Origin: Nostoc sp. C052
Lineage (GTDB): Bacteria > Cyanobacteriota > Cyanobacteriia > Cyanobacteriales > Nostocaceae
Length of the DNA stretch: 64,000 nt
Assembly: GCF_013393905.1 (NCBI RefSeq)
Contig: NZ_CP040274.1
Location: 248,001 to 312,000 of the forward strand
Direction: 5' to 3'
Shown here: positions 1 to 8,570 of the stretch, piece after piece
How the letters are laid out: every line of letters begins with the position of its first letter
Numbering within the stretch: the stretch's first letter is position 1
The notes under the pieces: generated by a model
Told to the model about the DNA's origin: nothing
The model's input: the letters and a program-made list of their open reading frames with translations, nothing else
The model's database searches: none
Program-made: the position numbers and the translations under genes

Positions 1-1
1 A

Positions 2-250
2 TCCCTGATCAGACAGCGACATAATCAGCAGATGTTCTTGCGTCGAAATGCTCAACTGTTACAGCAGGAGTTAGAGCTTGAAGCCGAACTGTTAGAAGAC
101 AATCCAGAGTTAGCTCAGACGATTCATTCTCTTAATATGCATGAGATTCAGAGTAATCAGCAAGGGCTAGAGAATGTTTTAGGCTTAGAAGAATCAGCGT
201 CAAAGAAGCAAAGTGTTTGGAGTAAGTTTTTTCCAGGGTTAGGAGGATGA
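2..250 (+). CDS. C-terminal part of an unidentified protein (runs off left edge)
   Basis: The frame is open from the first complete codon at position 2 to a TGA at 248-250, so the true start lies outside the window; the ATG at 32 is internal. The visible 82 residues are glutamine- and glutamate-rich and probably helical (LLQQELELEAELLEDNPELA) and end in a short basic and aromatic tail (SKKQSVWSKFFPGLGG). I do not recognise a family. An AGGAGG sequence inside its last codons serves the next small ORF, so the two are probably co-transcribed. Confidence 0.5.
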   Translation, partial: SLIRQRHNQQMFLRRNAQLLQQELELEAELLEDNPELAQTIHSLNMHEIQSNQQGLENVLGLEESASKKQSVWSKFFPGLGG

Positions 251-412
251 ATGAAAATTTTTGATATCAGAAATCGCTTCAGTTCATTAGTTAAACAAAT
301 AACTCAAGTCGGCATTGGGTTTTTAGTAATGCTATTGCTAACTGGTGGTCGTCCGTCTGCATTCGTAGTTAATTCAAGCACAAGTTTTAAGTATTGTATT
401 TGTTGCTTATAG
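251..412 (+). CDS. Small membrane or exported protein, unknown
   Basis: A 53-residue ORF starts with ATG directly after the TGA of the preceding gene and is preceded by a strong AGGAGG ribosome-binding site at 241-246, which is the main support. It has a basic N-terminus (MKIFDIRNRF), one hydrophobic segment (GIGFLVMLLL, about residues 21-30) and a Cys-containing end (YCICCL). It could be a small membrane protein or the truncated start of a longer exported protein. No function can be assigned. Confidence 0.4.
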   Translation: MKIFDIRNRFSSLVKQITQVGIGFLVMLLLTGGRPSAFVVNSSTSFKYCICCL

Positions 413-510
413 TGAGGCACGGAGGCTAGCGTTGGGAAAAAGTAAATCTTCAAAACACATCAGCGTTTGCCCTGTCAGCTATGTTTGACAAATGAAAAAT
501 TACAATTTAT

Positions 511-644
511 GTAAGAATTCAGGAGTAATAATTCAGAATTCAGAATATTTAAAGAATAAAATAAAGACTTGATAAATAAATATCCTAGTTTTAATAAACT
601 CCTTATATATTCTGGCTTCTGACTCCTGGGTACTGAATTCTTAC
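511..644. repeat. Inverted-repeat (MITE-like) element
   Basis: Perfect 12-bp outer arms, GTAAGAATTCAG at 511-522 and CTGAATTCTTAC at 633-644, enclose about 110 bp that also contains imperfectly paired CAGGAGT and GACTCCTG stretches. A related sequence with the same CAGGAGTCAGAA-like arms lies at 54850-54976. It ends 12 bp before the next start codon and may influence that gene's expression. No coding content. Confidence 0.5.
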
Positions 645-656
645 CAATTTATTTAT

Positions 657-1325
657 ATGGATACTGAACAGGATTTCTTATTTTTTAACCCTCGAATCGC
701 TACCAAATACAATCCCTTTTATGAAGGAGAGTATATGGTAATCCAGACCTATCCCCGTGAGTATAAGTTAATAGTTGAGCATCGCAGTTTTGATTACAAA
801 AATGCCAAAAGTCATTGCGAACTAGAAAATCTAGCTCATGACTATACATCATTTTCTCTTAGGATTTTCCACGATGATAAACTGTGGGAGGTAAACTATA
901 AAGGGGAGCCAAAAAGTATTTCTAAGCAGCAGAATTGGAAAATTGCCCAAGAATATCTAGAAGCTCACTACTCGACGCATACCAATGCCGAGTTGGTCGT
1001 ATGCCAATGCAGTTACCCCTATTTTTCTTCACTCACTAGTTATATCAGCAACAGTGGTCAGCCCATTACTTCGTGGCAATCGCTCACTTGTCTAGTTGAA
1101 GGTAAAGGGCAAGATATTCAAACCTGTCCCAACTGTAATGCATCCTTAGTTCGAGTTGATGAATCGGAGGATGATGATTTTGATTTTGATGACCAAGTTA
1201 ACCGACCAATAGCTTGTATTGGTTGCGCTAACTATCATGGAGTTGAGTATGAAGGGAATATGTTAGTCTGTGGAATTCACGCGCATGGATGGGATAGCGA
1301 GAATTGCCCAGATTATCATCCATAA
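657..1325 (+). CDS. Hypothetical protein with C-terminal zinc-binding cysteines
   Basis: A 222-residue soluble protein of unknown function. The C-terminal third has CPNC (about residue 157), an acidic linker (DESEDDDFDFDD), CIGC (about residue 189), and a final CGIHAHGWDSENCPDY block with Cys and His ligands, which suggests one or two zinc sites. The N-terminal two thirds is an aromatic-rich alpha/beta region with no motif I recognise. It is monocistronic and directly follows an inverted-repeat element. The start at 657 is the first ATG; no clear Shine-Dalgarno is visible because the repeat abuts it. Confidence 0.6.
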   Translation: MDTEQDFLFFNPRIATKYNPFYEGEYMVIQTYPREYKLIVEHRSFDYKNAKSHCELENLAHDYTSFSLRIFHDDKLWEVNYKGEPKSISKQQNWKIAQEYLEAHYSTHTNAELVVCQCSYPYFSSLTSYISNSGQPITSWQSLTCLVEGKGQDIQTCPNCNASLVRVDESEDDDFDFDDQVNRPIACIGCANYHGVEYEGNMLVCGIHAHGWDSENCPDYHP

Positions 1326-1424
1326 GATTGCTCCTGATCTAGGACTCATCTGATACTTAAGATTGTAAAAAATTGACCCGCTCTCTAGTATGCCTTTCTC
1401 GAAAAGCCACTACTCAGATAAGCA

Positions 1425-1783
1425 TTAGGCATTGTCATTGCCGCTATTAACTGCTATGTCGAAATGCAATACGTCTTCGCGATCGCCCAGCTTTGTATAA
1501 AGTTTAATGGCTGGCTCGTCACCAATATCCGCCTGGACGAAAATGACATAAGCTCCATAAGCTGCTGCTACTTCCTGAAGCTTCTGAATTAATGCCGTTG
1601 CGATCCCCTGCCGTCGGTGTGCAGAGGCAACAGCTAGATCGTAGATGTAAATCTCACTGCGCTCCTACTCGAATTTTTTACGCTCGTAGGCAGTAAGACC
1701 GCCAACGACCTCACCTTCTTTCAATGCGGCGATCGCAATGAAGTAGTCACTATCGAGCAGTTGCCGCAGGTAGTCTGCGCTAG
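1425..1783 (-). pseudogene. AAC(3)-I-like GNAT acetyltransferase remnant
   Basis: Reading the minus strand from 1783 gives a GNAT acetyltransferase body: DYLRQLLDSDYFIAIAAL, VVGGLTAYE, an in-frame TAG at 1665-1667, then SEIYIYDLAVASAHRRQG (acetyl-CoA loop), YGAYVIFVQAD, GDEPAIKLYTKLG and LHFDI, ending at TAA 1425-1427. This motif order is typical of aminoglycoside 3-N-acetyltransferase type I. The stop is one base from CAG (Gln). The N-terminal third is missing because the frame enters the 152-bp inverted-repeat element. Two lesions make it a dead gene. Confidence 0.75.
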
Positions 1784-1939
1784 TAGTCTGCCAAGGTAAC
1801 TTTGCGTGGTGGCAAGCAGAGAGGCAGAGGTGCGGAGGGGCAAGGGGGAAAGAACTTGTACAAATCTCTCCTCTGCTCCCCTGCTCCCTTGCTCCTCTGC
1901 CGACCTCCACCCAGCAATTTTGGGTTGGCGAACTACTAG
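1780..1939. mobile_element. 152-bp ORF-invading inverted-repeat element, copy 1
   Basis: A 152-bp core is flanked by CTAG at 1780-1783 and 1936-1939. The ends are imperfect inverted repeats (CTAGTAGTCTGCCAA versus CTAGTAGTTCGCCAA), and G-rich and C-rich arms inside can form a long hairpin. By eye it is base-for-base identical to the copy at 17371-17530 and differs at about five positions from the copy at 16621-16780. Here the two flanks belong to unrelated genes: a beta-lactamase-like 5' end on one side and an AAC(3)-like body on the other. Confidence 0.85.
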
Positions 1940-2080
1940 GTCGGGAAATACTTTGTCGCCACTAATATCAAAATAGTTACCCGTTTCTAAATCCACAAAA
2001 AACATCCCTGGCTTGAGGAAGCTGTAGCGAGCCATCAATGCATTAATTTGAGATTTTATTTGTAGTATTTCCTCACTCAC
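1940..2080 (-). pseudogene. N-terminal fragment of a class A beta-lactamase-like serine hydrolase
   Basis: A GTG-started fragment reads SEEILQIKSQINALMARYSF and FLKPGMFFVDLETGNYFDIS, ending GDKVFPD just before the repeat element. This matches the region directly upstream of the catalytic SxxK motif in cyanobacterial class A beta-lactamase-related hydrolases, where the sequence would continue to AASTIKFPILV. The SxxK, SDN and KTG boxes are absent, so no activity is possible. The frame continues through the element and stops at about 1721. The family call rests on this short stretch, hence moderate confidence. Confidence 0.55.
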
Positions 2081-2112
2081 CTAAAGGAACTACCCCAGGA
2101 AGCATAGAAGCT

Positions 2113-3234
2113 TTACGCTTCGTTGACTCTCTCTAGGTCGATAGATTGTGCCGCTTGACGAAACGATGCTATCGACGTGAGGCGATTAGAGGGACAATCC
2201 CACAGAATGTATTTGAAGCAATCAGGAATATCTACCATTCGCAGCGTTTTTACACTTCTAAGCAGGTGAATATTTTGATTGTGGCAAGCTTGGAGGTTGT
2301 AATTGGGGATTCTGTCGCAAAGATGATGAATGTTATGGTAGCCGATATCGGCGGAAAACCACTTTAAAACGGTGGGTAACTCCAGATAACTGCTGCCCTC
2401 AATTGCTCCTTCAAGATAGTCCCACCCTTCAGTTTTGTGGGCGTAAGAGCCATCAAAGTTGTGCTGAACAAAGAAGACGCAGATGAGGATTGCCGCAGCA
2501 CAAGTTAGCGTGATTGAGTAAACACTCACGAAAAAACCAAATCCAAGTAAATACCCCAGAAAAATCCAGATGCCGACTACACAAATGTTATTGAACAACA
2601 GATGCCAAAATTCAGTCGCAGTGTACCAATTTCTAGACTTGTGAGAGGAGATGATTTGAGGTAAATCCATAAAAGGATCTTGCTGCAAGCAAGTCACTAG
2701 ATGATTTATAAAATCATATATTCCGGCAATCAGGGCGAGTCTTGGCTTAATCGCGATATAGAAAAAACCTCCCGGAAAGATCATAAATGGGTGCCTCAGT
2801 AATTCATAACGCCTTTGGGCAGATGGACTGAGGCGAGCAAACTCCTCAGTAGAGAGTAATGCACTAGGACCGCGATAGCGTTGCCAATCACCGTTGCTTT
2901 TGTGGTGATAGGCATGTCCTCTTGACCACGGATATTGAGGGATCGCGTTGATCACCCCCAGAATAAAACCGATAATTTGATTAACCCTTTTTGAACGAAA
3001 GAGTGAATAGTGTCCGCAATCATGCATTAAAGAAAAACAACGCGCTGAAAACAGCGTCATCAAAACCATAGTAGGCGCAAGCAACCAAAAACAAATAGCA
3101 GCTGCTTTGTGTGCTAAAAACCATAAAACTACATAAGGCACAACCGTATTCAGAATTTGATAAGTTGCCCGCAAGTCCCTGCTGTTCATGTAAGGACTCA
3201 GGACAAAATCCGACTTTTTCACTGCGGTTTCCAT
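2113..3234 (-). CDS. Membrane fatty acid desaturase (acyl-lipid desaturase family)
   Basis: A 373-residue integral membrane di-iron desaturase that introduces double bonds into membrane-lipid acyl chains. The three histidine clusters are present in order: HDCGH (about residue 71), HAYHH (about residue 107) and HNIHH (about residue 299), with the typical HNFDGSYAH segment before the last. Hydrophobic segments lie at about 25-65, 155-175 and 205-255. Length and box spacing fit omega-6/Delta-12-type enzymes, but regioselectivity cannot be read from sequence. GGAGAAAG lies upstream of the ATG. It is the last gene of a minus-strand run that begins at the cobalamin riboswitch. Confidence 0.85.
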   Translation of the reverse strand: METAVKKSDFVLSPYMNSRDLRATYQILNTVVPYVVLWFLAHKAAAICFWLLAPTMVLMTLFSARCFSLMHDCGHYSLFRSKRVNQIIGFILGVINAIPQYPWSRGHAYHHKSNGDWQRYRGPSALLSTEEFARLSPSAQRRYELLRHPFMIFPGGFFYIAIKPRLALIAGIYDFINHLVTCLQQDPFMDLPQIISSHKSRNWYTATEFWHLLFNNICVVGIWIFLGYLLGFGFFVSVYSITLTCAAAILICVFFVQHNFDGSYAHKTEGWDYLEGAIEGSSYLELPTVLKWFSADIGYHNIHHLCDRIPNYNLQACHNQNIHLLRSVKTLRMVDIPDCFKYILWDCPSNRLTSIASFRQAAQSIDLERVNEA

Positions 3235-3457
3235 TAAATAAAACTTTCTCCTAGCGGCTGAAGTTCTTTGTGGTGTAAGTTGAAATAACTGGTAGGATTG
3301 ACTTGACAGCGCCGCCTAATGTAGGATAGCGCACCTCCTACAAACGGAGATAGTCGGAATTTGTGAGTCCCATATAATCTATCGCCGCATTTTGATAGCA
3401 AGTAGGTTTCGGAATCTTGCTTAATTGTGGTTTGAGCATTGAGGAATAAAGTAAGTA

Positions 3458-3898
3458 TTAGGGCATTAAGCTTGGTTGAAATTCTGACCAACGCTTGCAA
3501 ACTTGTTCGTAGCAATCGAGTGGAGTAATTTTTAATTGGTGTAAAAAAGTAACCTCAATCTGAGGTTCAACTTTTAGCACCAGAAGAATATCTTCATGGG
3601 GATTGTATGTTGCGACTGCTGGGAAAATGGATGAGATTATAGATGAGTTAAGTGATTGTGATCGCAAGTAAAACCCAATCAGATCGCAGGGAAGAAATTG
3701 GAGAATAAAGGGAACTGTATCAAAGTTTGTAATTGTTGACTGAGTAACTTTAGTATCCACATCACAAATAACAATTCCCCGCCCAAATGACTGAAATCCC
3801 TTCCATCCTGTGTAACCGATTACCAGCAGATTATTATGAATAAAACTATTTTGCCAGTAGCCAAAATTTCCTTGCCAAATACTATTGGATGGTCGCAT
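3458..3898 (-). CDS. Conserved hypothetical protein downstream of the cobW remnant
   Basis: I place the start at the ATG at 3896-3898 (MRPSNSIWQGNFGYW), giving 146 residues and a 17-bp overlap with the cobW remnant's stop. The longer frame from 3955 would overlap cobW by 74 bp. The protein is beta-rich with a FGRGIVICDVD segment and looks soluble. I recognise no family. Same-strand overlap suggests it was translationally coupled to cobW in the ancestral cobalamin-regulated operon, so a role linked to metal or B12 homeostasis is an inference from context only. Confidence 0.5.
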   Translation of the reverse strand: MRPSNSIWQGNFGYWQNSFIHNNLLVIGYTGWKGFQSFGRGIVICDVDTKVTQSTITNFDTVPFILQFLPCDLIGFYLRSQSLNSSIISSIFPAVATYNPHEDILLVLKVEPQIEVTFLHQLKITPLDCYEQVCKRWSEFQPSLMP

Positions 3899-4097
3899 TG
3901 ACTTCCTCCCCCAACACCAATGATTCAATGCGAACCTGCTCAAGCTCTCGTCCAATCAATACTAATCGCGTTTGACGAGGTTCCTGGGGTTGCCAAGGAT
4001 AGTCATAAAAGTAGTCAAATCGATTACCAACACCCTGTAATACCAGACGGATAGCTTTGTTTGGAAGTGGTACAAATCCCTTAATTCGATAATTCAT
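3882..4097 (-). pseudogene. C-terminal remnant of a CobW-family metallochaperone GTPase
   Basis: The 71-residue ORF matches the CobW C-terminal domain: YRIKGFVPLPNKAIRLVLQG, GVGNRFDYFYDYPW, then TRLVLIGRELE. The GTPase domain (P-loop GxxGSGKT, the CXCC zinc-binding motif and the guanine-specificity loop) is absent; upstream sequence does not encode it. The intact family member would be about 320-400 residues. A cobalamin riboswitch lies about 640 bp upstream on the same strand, as expected for a cobW operon, so an internal deletion or replacement removed the N-terminal part. It could still be translated as a short peptide. Confidence 0.75.
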
Positions 4098-4120
4098 AAT
4101 TCATAATTACGTTTTGTGTT

Positions 4121-4208
4121 AGCGCAGCGTTAGCGAGTCTGCGAGCGTCCGGGGATTTAGCTAGGCTTTAATTTGTTCTGCCTCTAGAACTAGGGGAATT
4201 AAACCCCC
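4121..4208. repeat. Dispersed repeat (related copy at 8571-8663, opposite orientation)
   Basis: AGCGCAGCGTTAGCGAGT, then GTCCGGGGATTTAGCT, and a GGGGAATTAAACCCCC end recur in reverse complement at 8571-8663 with moderate divergence. It lies within the deletion zone between the riboswitch and the cobW remnant, so it may have taken part in the rearrangement. No ORF. Confidence 0.45.
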
Positions 4209-4213
4209 TAAAC

Positions 4214-4351
4214 TTAGTTAAAATCCAATTGAATAATTTTACCTTGCAGTAGACTGGGCTTGTGTTTACTTTGAGGAAGAGCCGTTTGTTTAACAAAGGG
4301 ATGAATAGCAGTAGAAATCTTCCCAGTTCGGTGAAGATAGAATTTCGGCAT
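4214..4351 (-). CDS. Possible 45-residue small ORF
   Basis: The ORF MPKFYLHRTGKISTA... ends in QLDFN and stops at 4214-4216. It lies between the cobalamin riboswitch and the cobW remnant on the same strand, so it would be in the riboswitch-controlled transcript. No clear ribosome-binding site and no recognisable family; it may be chance. Confidence 0.2.
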   Translation of the reverse strand: MPKFYLHRTGKISTAIHPFVKQTALPQSKHKPSLLQGKIIQLDFN

Positions 4352-4734
4352 GATAATTAACTGAAGTATTAATTTAGTAACTTAGCAATTCCTATGCGTG
4401 ATTGGGAAAGTATTTGCTCAGTGATGAAACAGGACTATGTACGTCATATACGCCATTGACGACCTCTTTTTTAAAAACTTTCGCCTGTTAGTTAGTACAG
4501 CATTTCATTGTTCCTGTGACTATTTGCAAACGCTACTCTCATCTGGAGTAGCAACCGCGATCGCTGCATTTCAAGACACAATTTATAATGGGAATTAACC
4601 GCTTGCCCTCTCATAGAAAGTCGTAATCTGTAGCGTCTTGATATGTGGCACTATGAGAACGTAAAGCTGATTAGTTGTATAAACCTTCATAAAAATACTT
4701 ATCTGTGCCTCGCAGATGTACAAAATTTACAAGT

Positions 4735-4880
4735 CAACTTCGGCGGGCATTCTGACTCACAAGGCAAGCCTTGTTTACAGCTGCGGGACAGCGCCGGATT
4801 TACACCGGACTTTCCCCCTTTCCTCTAGCGGCTGTTCCTCACTAGAACCGAGATTCATCTGGATAATAACACAACTGCGA
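4735..4880 (-). promoter_or_regulatory. Cobalamin (B12) riboswitch
   Basis: On the minus strand the conserved core appears in order: GGGGGAAAGTCCGGTGTAAA, ATCCGGCGCTGTCCCGC, AGCTGTAAAC (the B12 box), then GAGTCAGAATGCCCGCC. These match the AdoCbl/cobalamin riboswitch consensus including the kissing-loop core. In cyanobacteria this class commonly precedes cobW or B12-uptake genes. The next same-strand coding sequence is the cobW C-terminal remnant, so the switch is orphaned from its intact target but may still control 3458-3898 and possibly the desaturase. Confidence 0.85.
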
Positions 4881-5225
4881 TTTGCTTGCATAAAAATCAA
4901 TGGGCGGTCTATATTTGCATTCGCTATTAATCGGACAAGTCTCATTCTTACCAAGCGTTTATTTTCTACTCAGCGTTGCGGGGTCGTTTTTTATTGCTTA
5001 GTAGATATCTTGCAAAACTAACAAATGCCAAAAATAGCGAGCTATTTTCTGAAATCAATTCTTATACTTAGGCTTACCAGTTTTCGTTATGCCTTAATAG
5101 AGATAATACGTCTGTCCTTTTCTATTCTCGTATTTTATCGGCATTCAATCTATTAACTCAATACTTATCTTTGAGCAGCGTTTTTCCTAAGACCCTTACT
5201 AAACAAAGGTGGGGTCTTTGAATAC
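4881..5225. other. Gene-free stretch upstream of the riboswitch
   Basis: An AT-rich stretch without a convincing ORF; it must hold the minus-strand promoter of the riboswitch. Near its right end AAGACCC (5189-5195) can pair with GGGGTCTTT (5211-5219), a weak hairpin that may end transcription of the DUF1186 remnant. Confidence 0.3.
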
Positions 5226-5655
5226 TTATTTTTGAGGGGAGCAATTTTTTCGGCGAGATTGTACTTGCATCTTTTTCTTGTTTTTAGCTTGATTTTTGGA
5301 TTTTTTTGGTGTCGATAAAGTAAATCCTTCTGGGCTAATTAACCTGTTCTCCAGTTTTTTTAATTTTTCTGGCTGGAAACAATTTTCTCTAGAAATAACT
5401 TCTTCAGCCACTAAAACTAGTAACGCTTCTAATGCTGCACTTCTGACGTATTCGCACTTCTGACGTATTCATTGATTTGCTGATTTGATATTAGTTGTTT
5501 TAGTGGTTCAATATTTCCATGACTCACAGAAGCAAATATTCTCCCTAAATCCTCCGTTACTATATCTCCGGTTACATCCATTGAGATGTCCCCTGGAGCC
5601 GAAAAATACTTGACAATCAGAGGATAGGCTAATGGTTCCCTACATCCTCAATGCT
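5226..5655 (-). pseudogene. DUF1186-like remnant broken by a 17-bp tandem duplication
   Basis: The minus strand encodes PLAYPLIVKYFSAPGDISMD, VTGDIVTEDLGRIFASV, GNIEPLKQLISNQQINEYVR, which resembles DUF1186 proteins. At about 5444-5478 the 17-mer GAATACGTCAGAAGTGC is exactly duplicated and shifts the frame to a stop. Removing one unit restores QINEYVRSAALEALLVLVAE, which continues as AEEVISREN in the 5226-5411 frame. That C-terminal part (KKSKNQAKNKKKMQVQSRRK) follows abruptly, so an internal deletion is also likely. The start is missing (in-frame TGA upstream). It lies downstream of the HEAT-repeat gene on the same strand. Confidence 0.65.
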
Positions 5656-5665
5656 TTTAAAGTCC

Positions 5666-6604
5666 CTATTGATTGGCTCTTTGTTCACTAGCTCGATCAA
5701 CTCGCTGCCACAGTTCACGGTCTTCTCGATAAATAGCCAACGCTGCAATCGCATCTTTTGCATCAATGTCTTTTCCTTGAGCCACTATTGAAATCAGGTA
5801 ATCTATTGCTTTATCTTGTCGCAACATCCCTATTGCTAGTAACAATGTGCCACGAAGTTCTACATTTCTTGTTTGCTGCCAGCAATTTCTGAGAAGATCA
5901 AATGCTTCCTCTAATCGTGATTCACCCAACGTCAATGCTGCTAACTCACAGATTTGCTCCTTTGGGTCAAAAAGAAAACTAGCAACTATTGCAACTGAAT
6001 CAGTCGGAGCTAGTTGCAACAAAGCACTGAAGCACTCCGAAATCACCTGTGGTGCTTGATCGCCTATGCGGGTTTTTAAACGAAGTAAAGGTACACCTTG
6101 GGGATTTCCTGTGTAGGCGATCGCCTTTACAGCAGCAACTCTTGCTTCTGGTTTGGGGTCAGCTAGTAGATCGGCTAATTCGTTCATTACATCTGAGTAG
6201 TTCATTCTCACCAGACCTAAAGCACATATACCCCGCAGATGGGCAGCAGTATCTTCAACTCCTCCCCATACTGGCTCCATTTGAACGTGTCGAATCCCTT
6301 GCAAAAAAAGGTCTTCATCGCTGTATTCTAAGTGATACAGTGTTTGTGCTATCTCTTTCTTGGCAAGACAATTTTGGTCTACTTGTGCGGGTTTGATCAT
6401 CATTCGTGCAAAAGCTTCTACAAGATCAGCAACCAACTTAGTGATAGTAGATTCACCTACTATCTTGGCTGCTTGAGCAACAGCTATAGAATATTTACTC
6501 TTAAGACCTTTGCGTAAAATTATCATCCCTTCTTCACTTGTCGGATGCTCTCTAATTTTGGCAAGAATAGATAAAATTTCTTCTAGTTTTTGCGATTTTG
6601 ACAT
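5666..6604 (-). CDS. HEAT-repeat protein
   Basis: A 312-residue alpha-solenoid. Repeating helical pairs are visible from about residue 125 on: AHLRGICALGLVRMNYSDVM, LADPKPEARVAAVKAIAYTG, ICELAALTLGESRLEEAFDL and VELRGTLLLAIGMLRQDKAI, each with the A/L pattern and conserved D/R of HEAT or PBS-lyase-like repeats. No catalytic motif; a scaffold or protein-binding role is likely. The start ATG at 6604 lacks a strong Shine-Dalgarno. The DUF1186-like remnant directly downstream is also a helical-repeat-type protein, so the two may once have formed a pair. Confidence 0.75.
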   Translation of the reverse strand: MSKSQKLEEILSILAKIREHPTSEEGMIILRKGLKSKYSIAVAQAAKIVGESTITKLVADLVEAFARMMIKPAQVDQNCLAKKEIAQTLYHLEYSDEDLFLQGIRHVQMEPVWGGVEDTAAHLRGICALGLVRMNYSDVMNELADLLADPKPEARVAAVKAIAYTGNPQGVPLLRLKTRIGDQAPQVISECFSALLQLAPTDSVAIVASFLFDPKEQICELAALTLGESRLEEAFDLLRNCWQQTRNVELRGTLLLAIGMLRQDKAIDYLISIVAQGKDIDAKDAIAALAIYREDRELWQRVDRASEQRANQ

Positions 6605-7365
6605 ATATCATCCCATAACTAGGCGCTCTGTTTTGAACTTAAAGCATTTCCCATGAAAGTAGGGAATTAGAATTTGTCAAAGCGCATTCCTCACTTTTTA
6701 ACTGCAATTTGTTGAAAATATTACTGTCCAAAATAACTACAAAACTCTTGATAGTTAGTTTGTACTATCATACCATTAACCATGCCCTACTATCCGCGTA
6801 AATTCCACAACAAAAGTTCAAGATAGTTATAATTCATCATTCTGAACAAAACGAAGTGAAGCGAATAATCACGATTTTTCGTTGGAATTGAGATGCTTCA
6901 CTTCACTGCATTCAGTATGCCAAATATACTTTTCAAACAGACTTTAACTTTCAGGAGGCAGGAGGACTAAATTCTTCTTCAACAGTTTTTGTCTTTCAGT
7001 CTCAAGAAGTCCGTTGCAGTACAGCAATGCAACCCGAATGGGTAATAACTGATGCCCAAGCCCCAGCTTATCCCTTGATAATCAGTTATAAACTAGAGCG
7101 GTAAAACTTGCTAGAGGTAGGTTGGAAGCATAGTAAACTCGTTTGATATTTTCTAAGACGAATACGTAATTAAGCCTTTAGTCTCACCTCTCCAGTTAGT
7201 TTTGCCGTTCTAGCTTATAACGAAACTAAATACTGTTTAATTTCAGTTTTTTGACGACCTAGAACAGTTATTGCAAGGTGCCAAATTCAAGACTCCAACC
7301 ATACGACTAAAACTGACCTGACGATCGCTGCTTAATTTACACACCTTTTTTCTGGTGACGTTTAC
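6605..7365. other. 760-bp gap with a C-terminal gene scrap at about 6940-7104 (+)
   Basis: No intact gene. On the plus strand an open stretch ends at TAA 7102-7104 and reads DFNFQEAGGLNSSSTVFVF, then PEWVITDAQAPAYPLIISYK, which has the composition of a real protein C-terminus but no start and no family I recognise. The rest is AT-rich and non-coding and would include the promoter of the HEAT-repeat gene. Confidence 0.35.
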
Positions 7366-8436
7366 TTAGCAATTAAGAAGTTTTTTGTCATCAGCTTTTT
7401 TCAATCTTATTGGTACATCAACAAGGTGGTAGAAAAATATTGAAACGAATAAGCTGGAAGTAACTAAGGCAAATGCATTTTTACTACCTAAAACAGAATA
7501 GCTAAAAATTAATGTTGGAAAGTGAAATAAATAAAGAGGATAAGATACATTCCCTAAATAATCAAAAAGTTTAATCAAAGCTTGAGGAAGCTTAATTTCA
7601 GATGAATAAACTACACTTACACTGGTTATAAAAAATGCAAATACACCAAACCGACCGTCATGCGAATGATTTAAAATAATCAGAGAGCATCCTAGAATAA
7701 TTACTGCGATTTTGCTCCAAAAAAAACTTTTGTAACGAAAGTATAAAAAACCCAAAAGCCATGTCCACAAAGTAAAAACTACAACTAATCCGTGTTTTAA
7801 AAAACGGAAGTCAGGGAGAGGTGATTGCGGATGTAGTATCCGTTCTAAGATGGGATATAAAGCAAAGACCAAGGAGGAAAATCCAATTAAAATAATCAGC
7901 TTATCACTGCTAGTTTTATTAAATAATGGTGCTAAAAGATAAAAAAACACTTCAATACTTAAACTCCATACTACGTTGTTTGAACTAAGTGGTAAAGTCA
8001 CAAAACTCTGTAAAAACAGTAAGTTTTTTATAATCTCCAAAACTCCAGAGCGAAAAAAGTGTCCGTTAGGAACATCGATAATGCTTCTTCCTAATAATAA
8101 AAACGGCACTATTGATCCAATAATTGATATAGCGTAAAGAGGATAGATTCGGAAAATTCTGCGCTGATAAAAACCCTTCGTATTTCGGCTAATAGAACTT
8201 GCTATTGAGAAACCTGAAATTAGAAAAAATCCCAGAACAGCCGAAGGACCAGCGAAATCGCCAAACGTAAATAAGATATTGGTTAGAGCATCTGTACCAG
8301 AGGCAAACTTGAAATGGTTTATGTGACCACAAACTATAGTAAAGGCAAGAAAGAAACGAACGACAGCCAAAATGCTCCATTGACTAGAGCTAGTTTTAAA
8401 TTCACCTATTGGCCCTGATTCAAGTTTATTTTCCAC
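7366..8436 (-). CDS. Acyltransferase 3 family membrane protein (OafA/NolL-like)
   Basis: A 356-residue protein with about ten transmembrane helices. Family signs are the N-terminal FFLAFTIVCGHINHF (the catalytic-region His is in the first helix), GPSAVLGFFLISGFSIASSI (matching the typical GVxxFFxLSGF block), RRIFRIYPLY (the conserved RIxRIxP motif), NNVVWSLSIEVFFYLLAPL (the WSLxxExxFY motif) and YLFHFP near the C-terminus. Such enzymes transfer acetyl or other acyl groups from the cytoplasm to extracytoplasmic sugars or polysaccharides. Substrate unknown. Monocistronic. Confidence 0.85.
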   Translation of the reverse strand: MENKLESGPIGEFKTSSSQWSILAVVRFFLAFTIVCGHINHFKFASGTDALTNILFTFGDFAGPSAVLGFFLISGFSIASSISRNTKGFYQRRIFRIYPLYAISIIGSIVPFLLLGRSIIDVPNGHFFRSGVLEIIKNLLFLQSFVTLPLSSNNVVWSLSIEVFFYLLAPLFNKTSSDKLIILIGFSSLVFALYPILERILHPQSPLPDFRFLKHGLVVVFTLWTWLLGFLYFRYKSFFWSKIAVIILGCSLIILNHSHDGRFGVFAFFITSVSVVYSSEIKLPQALIKLFDYLGNVSYPLYLFHFPTLIFSYSVLGSKNAFALVTSSLFVSIFFYHLVDVPIRLKKADDKKLLNC

Positions 8437-8570
8437 ACTTTTTCATCCTGCAAGTTGAGGTTAATAATGGTTCATATTATTTTAAATTAATAAGGCTTTT
8501 TATGGATTTCAGGGATCTATTTGAGAAGGCACTCCAATAGAGATGGCAACAGGGTTTTAACGAACTTTGG

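Noticed and set aside
3234..3515. 93-residue minus-strand ORF upstream of the desaturase
   Set aside because: It overlaps the end of the 3458-3898 gene and the desaturase start by one base, has low-complexity irregular composition and no family; more likely untranslated leader.
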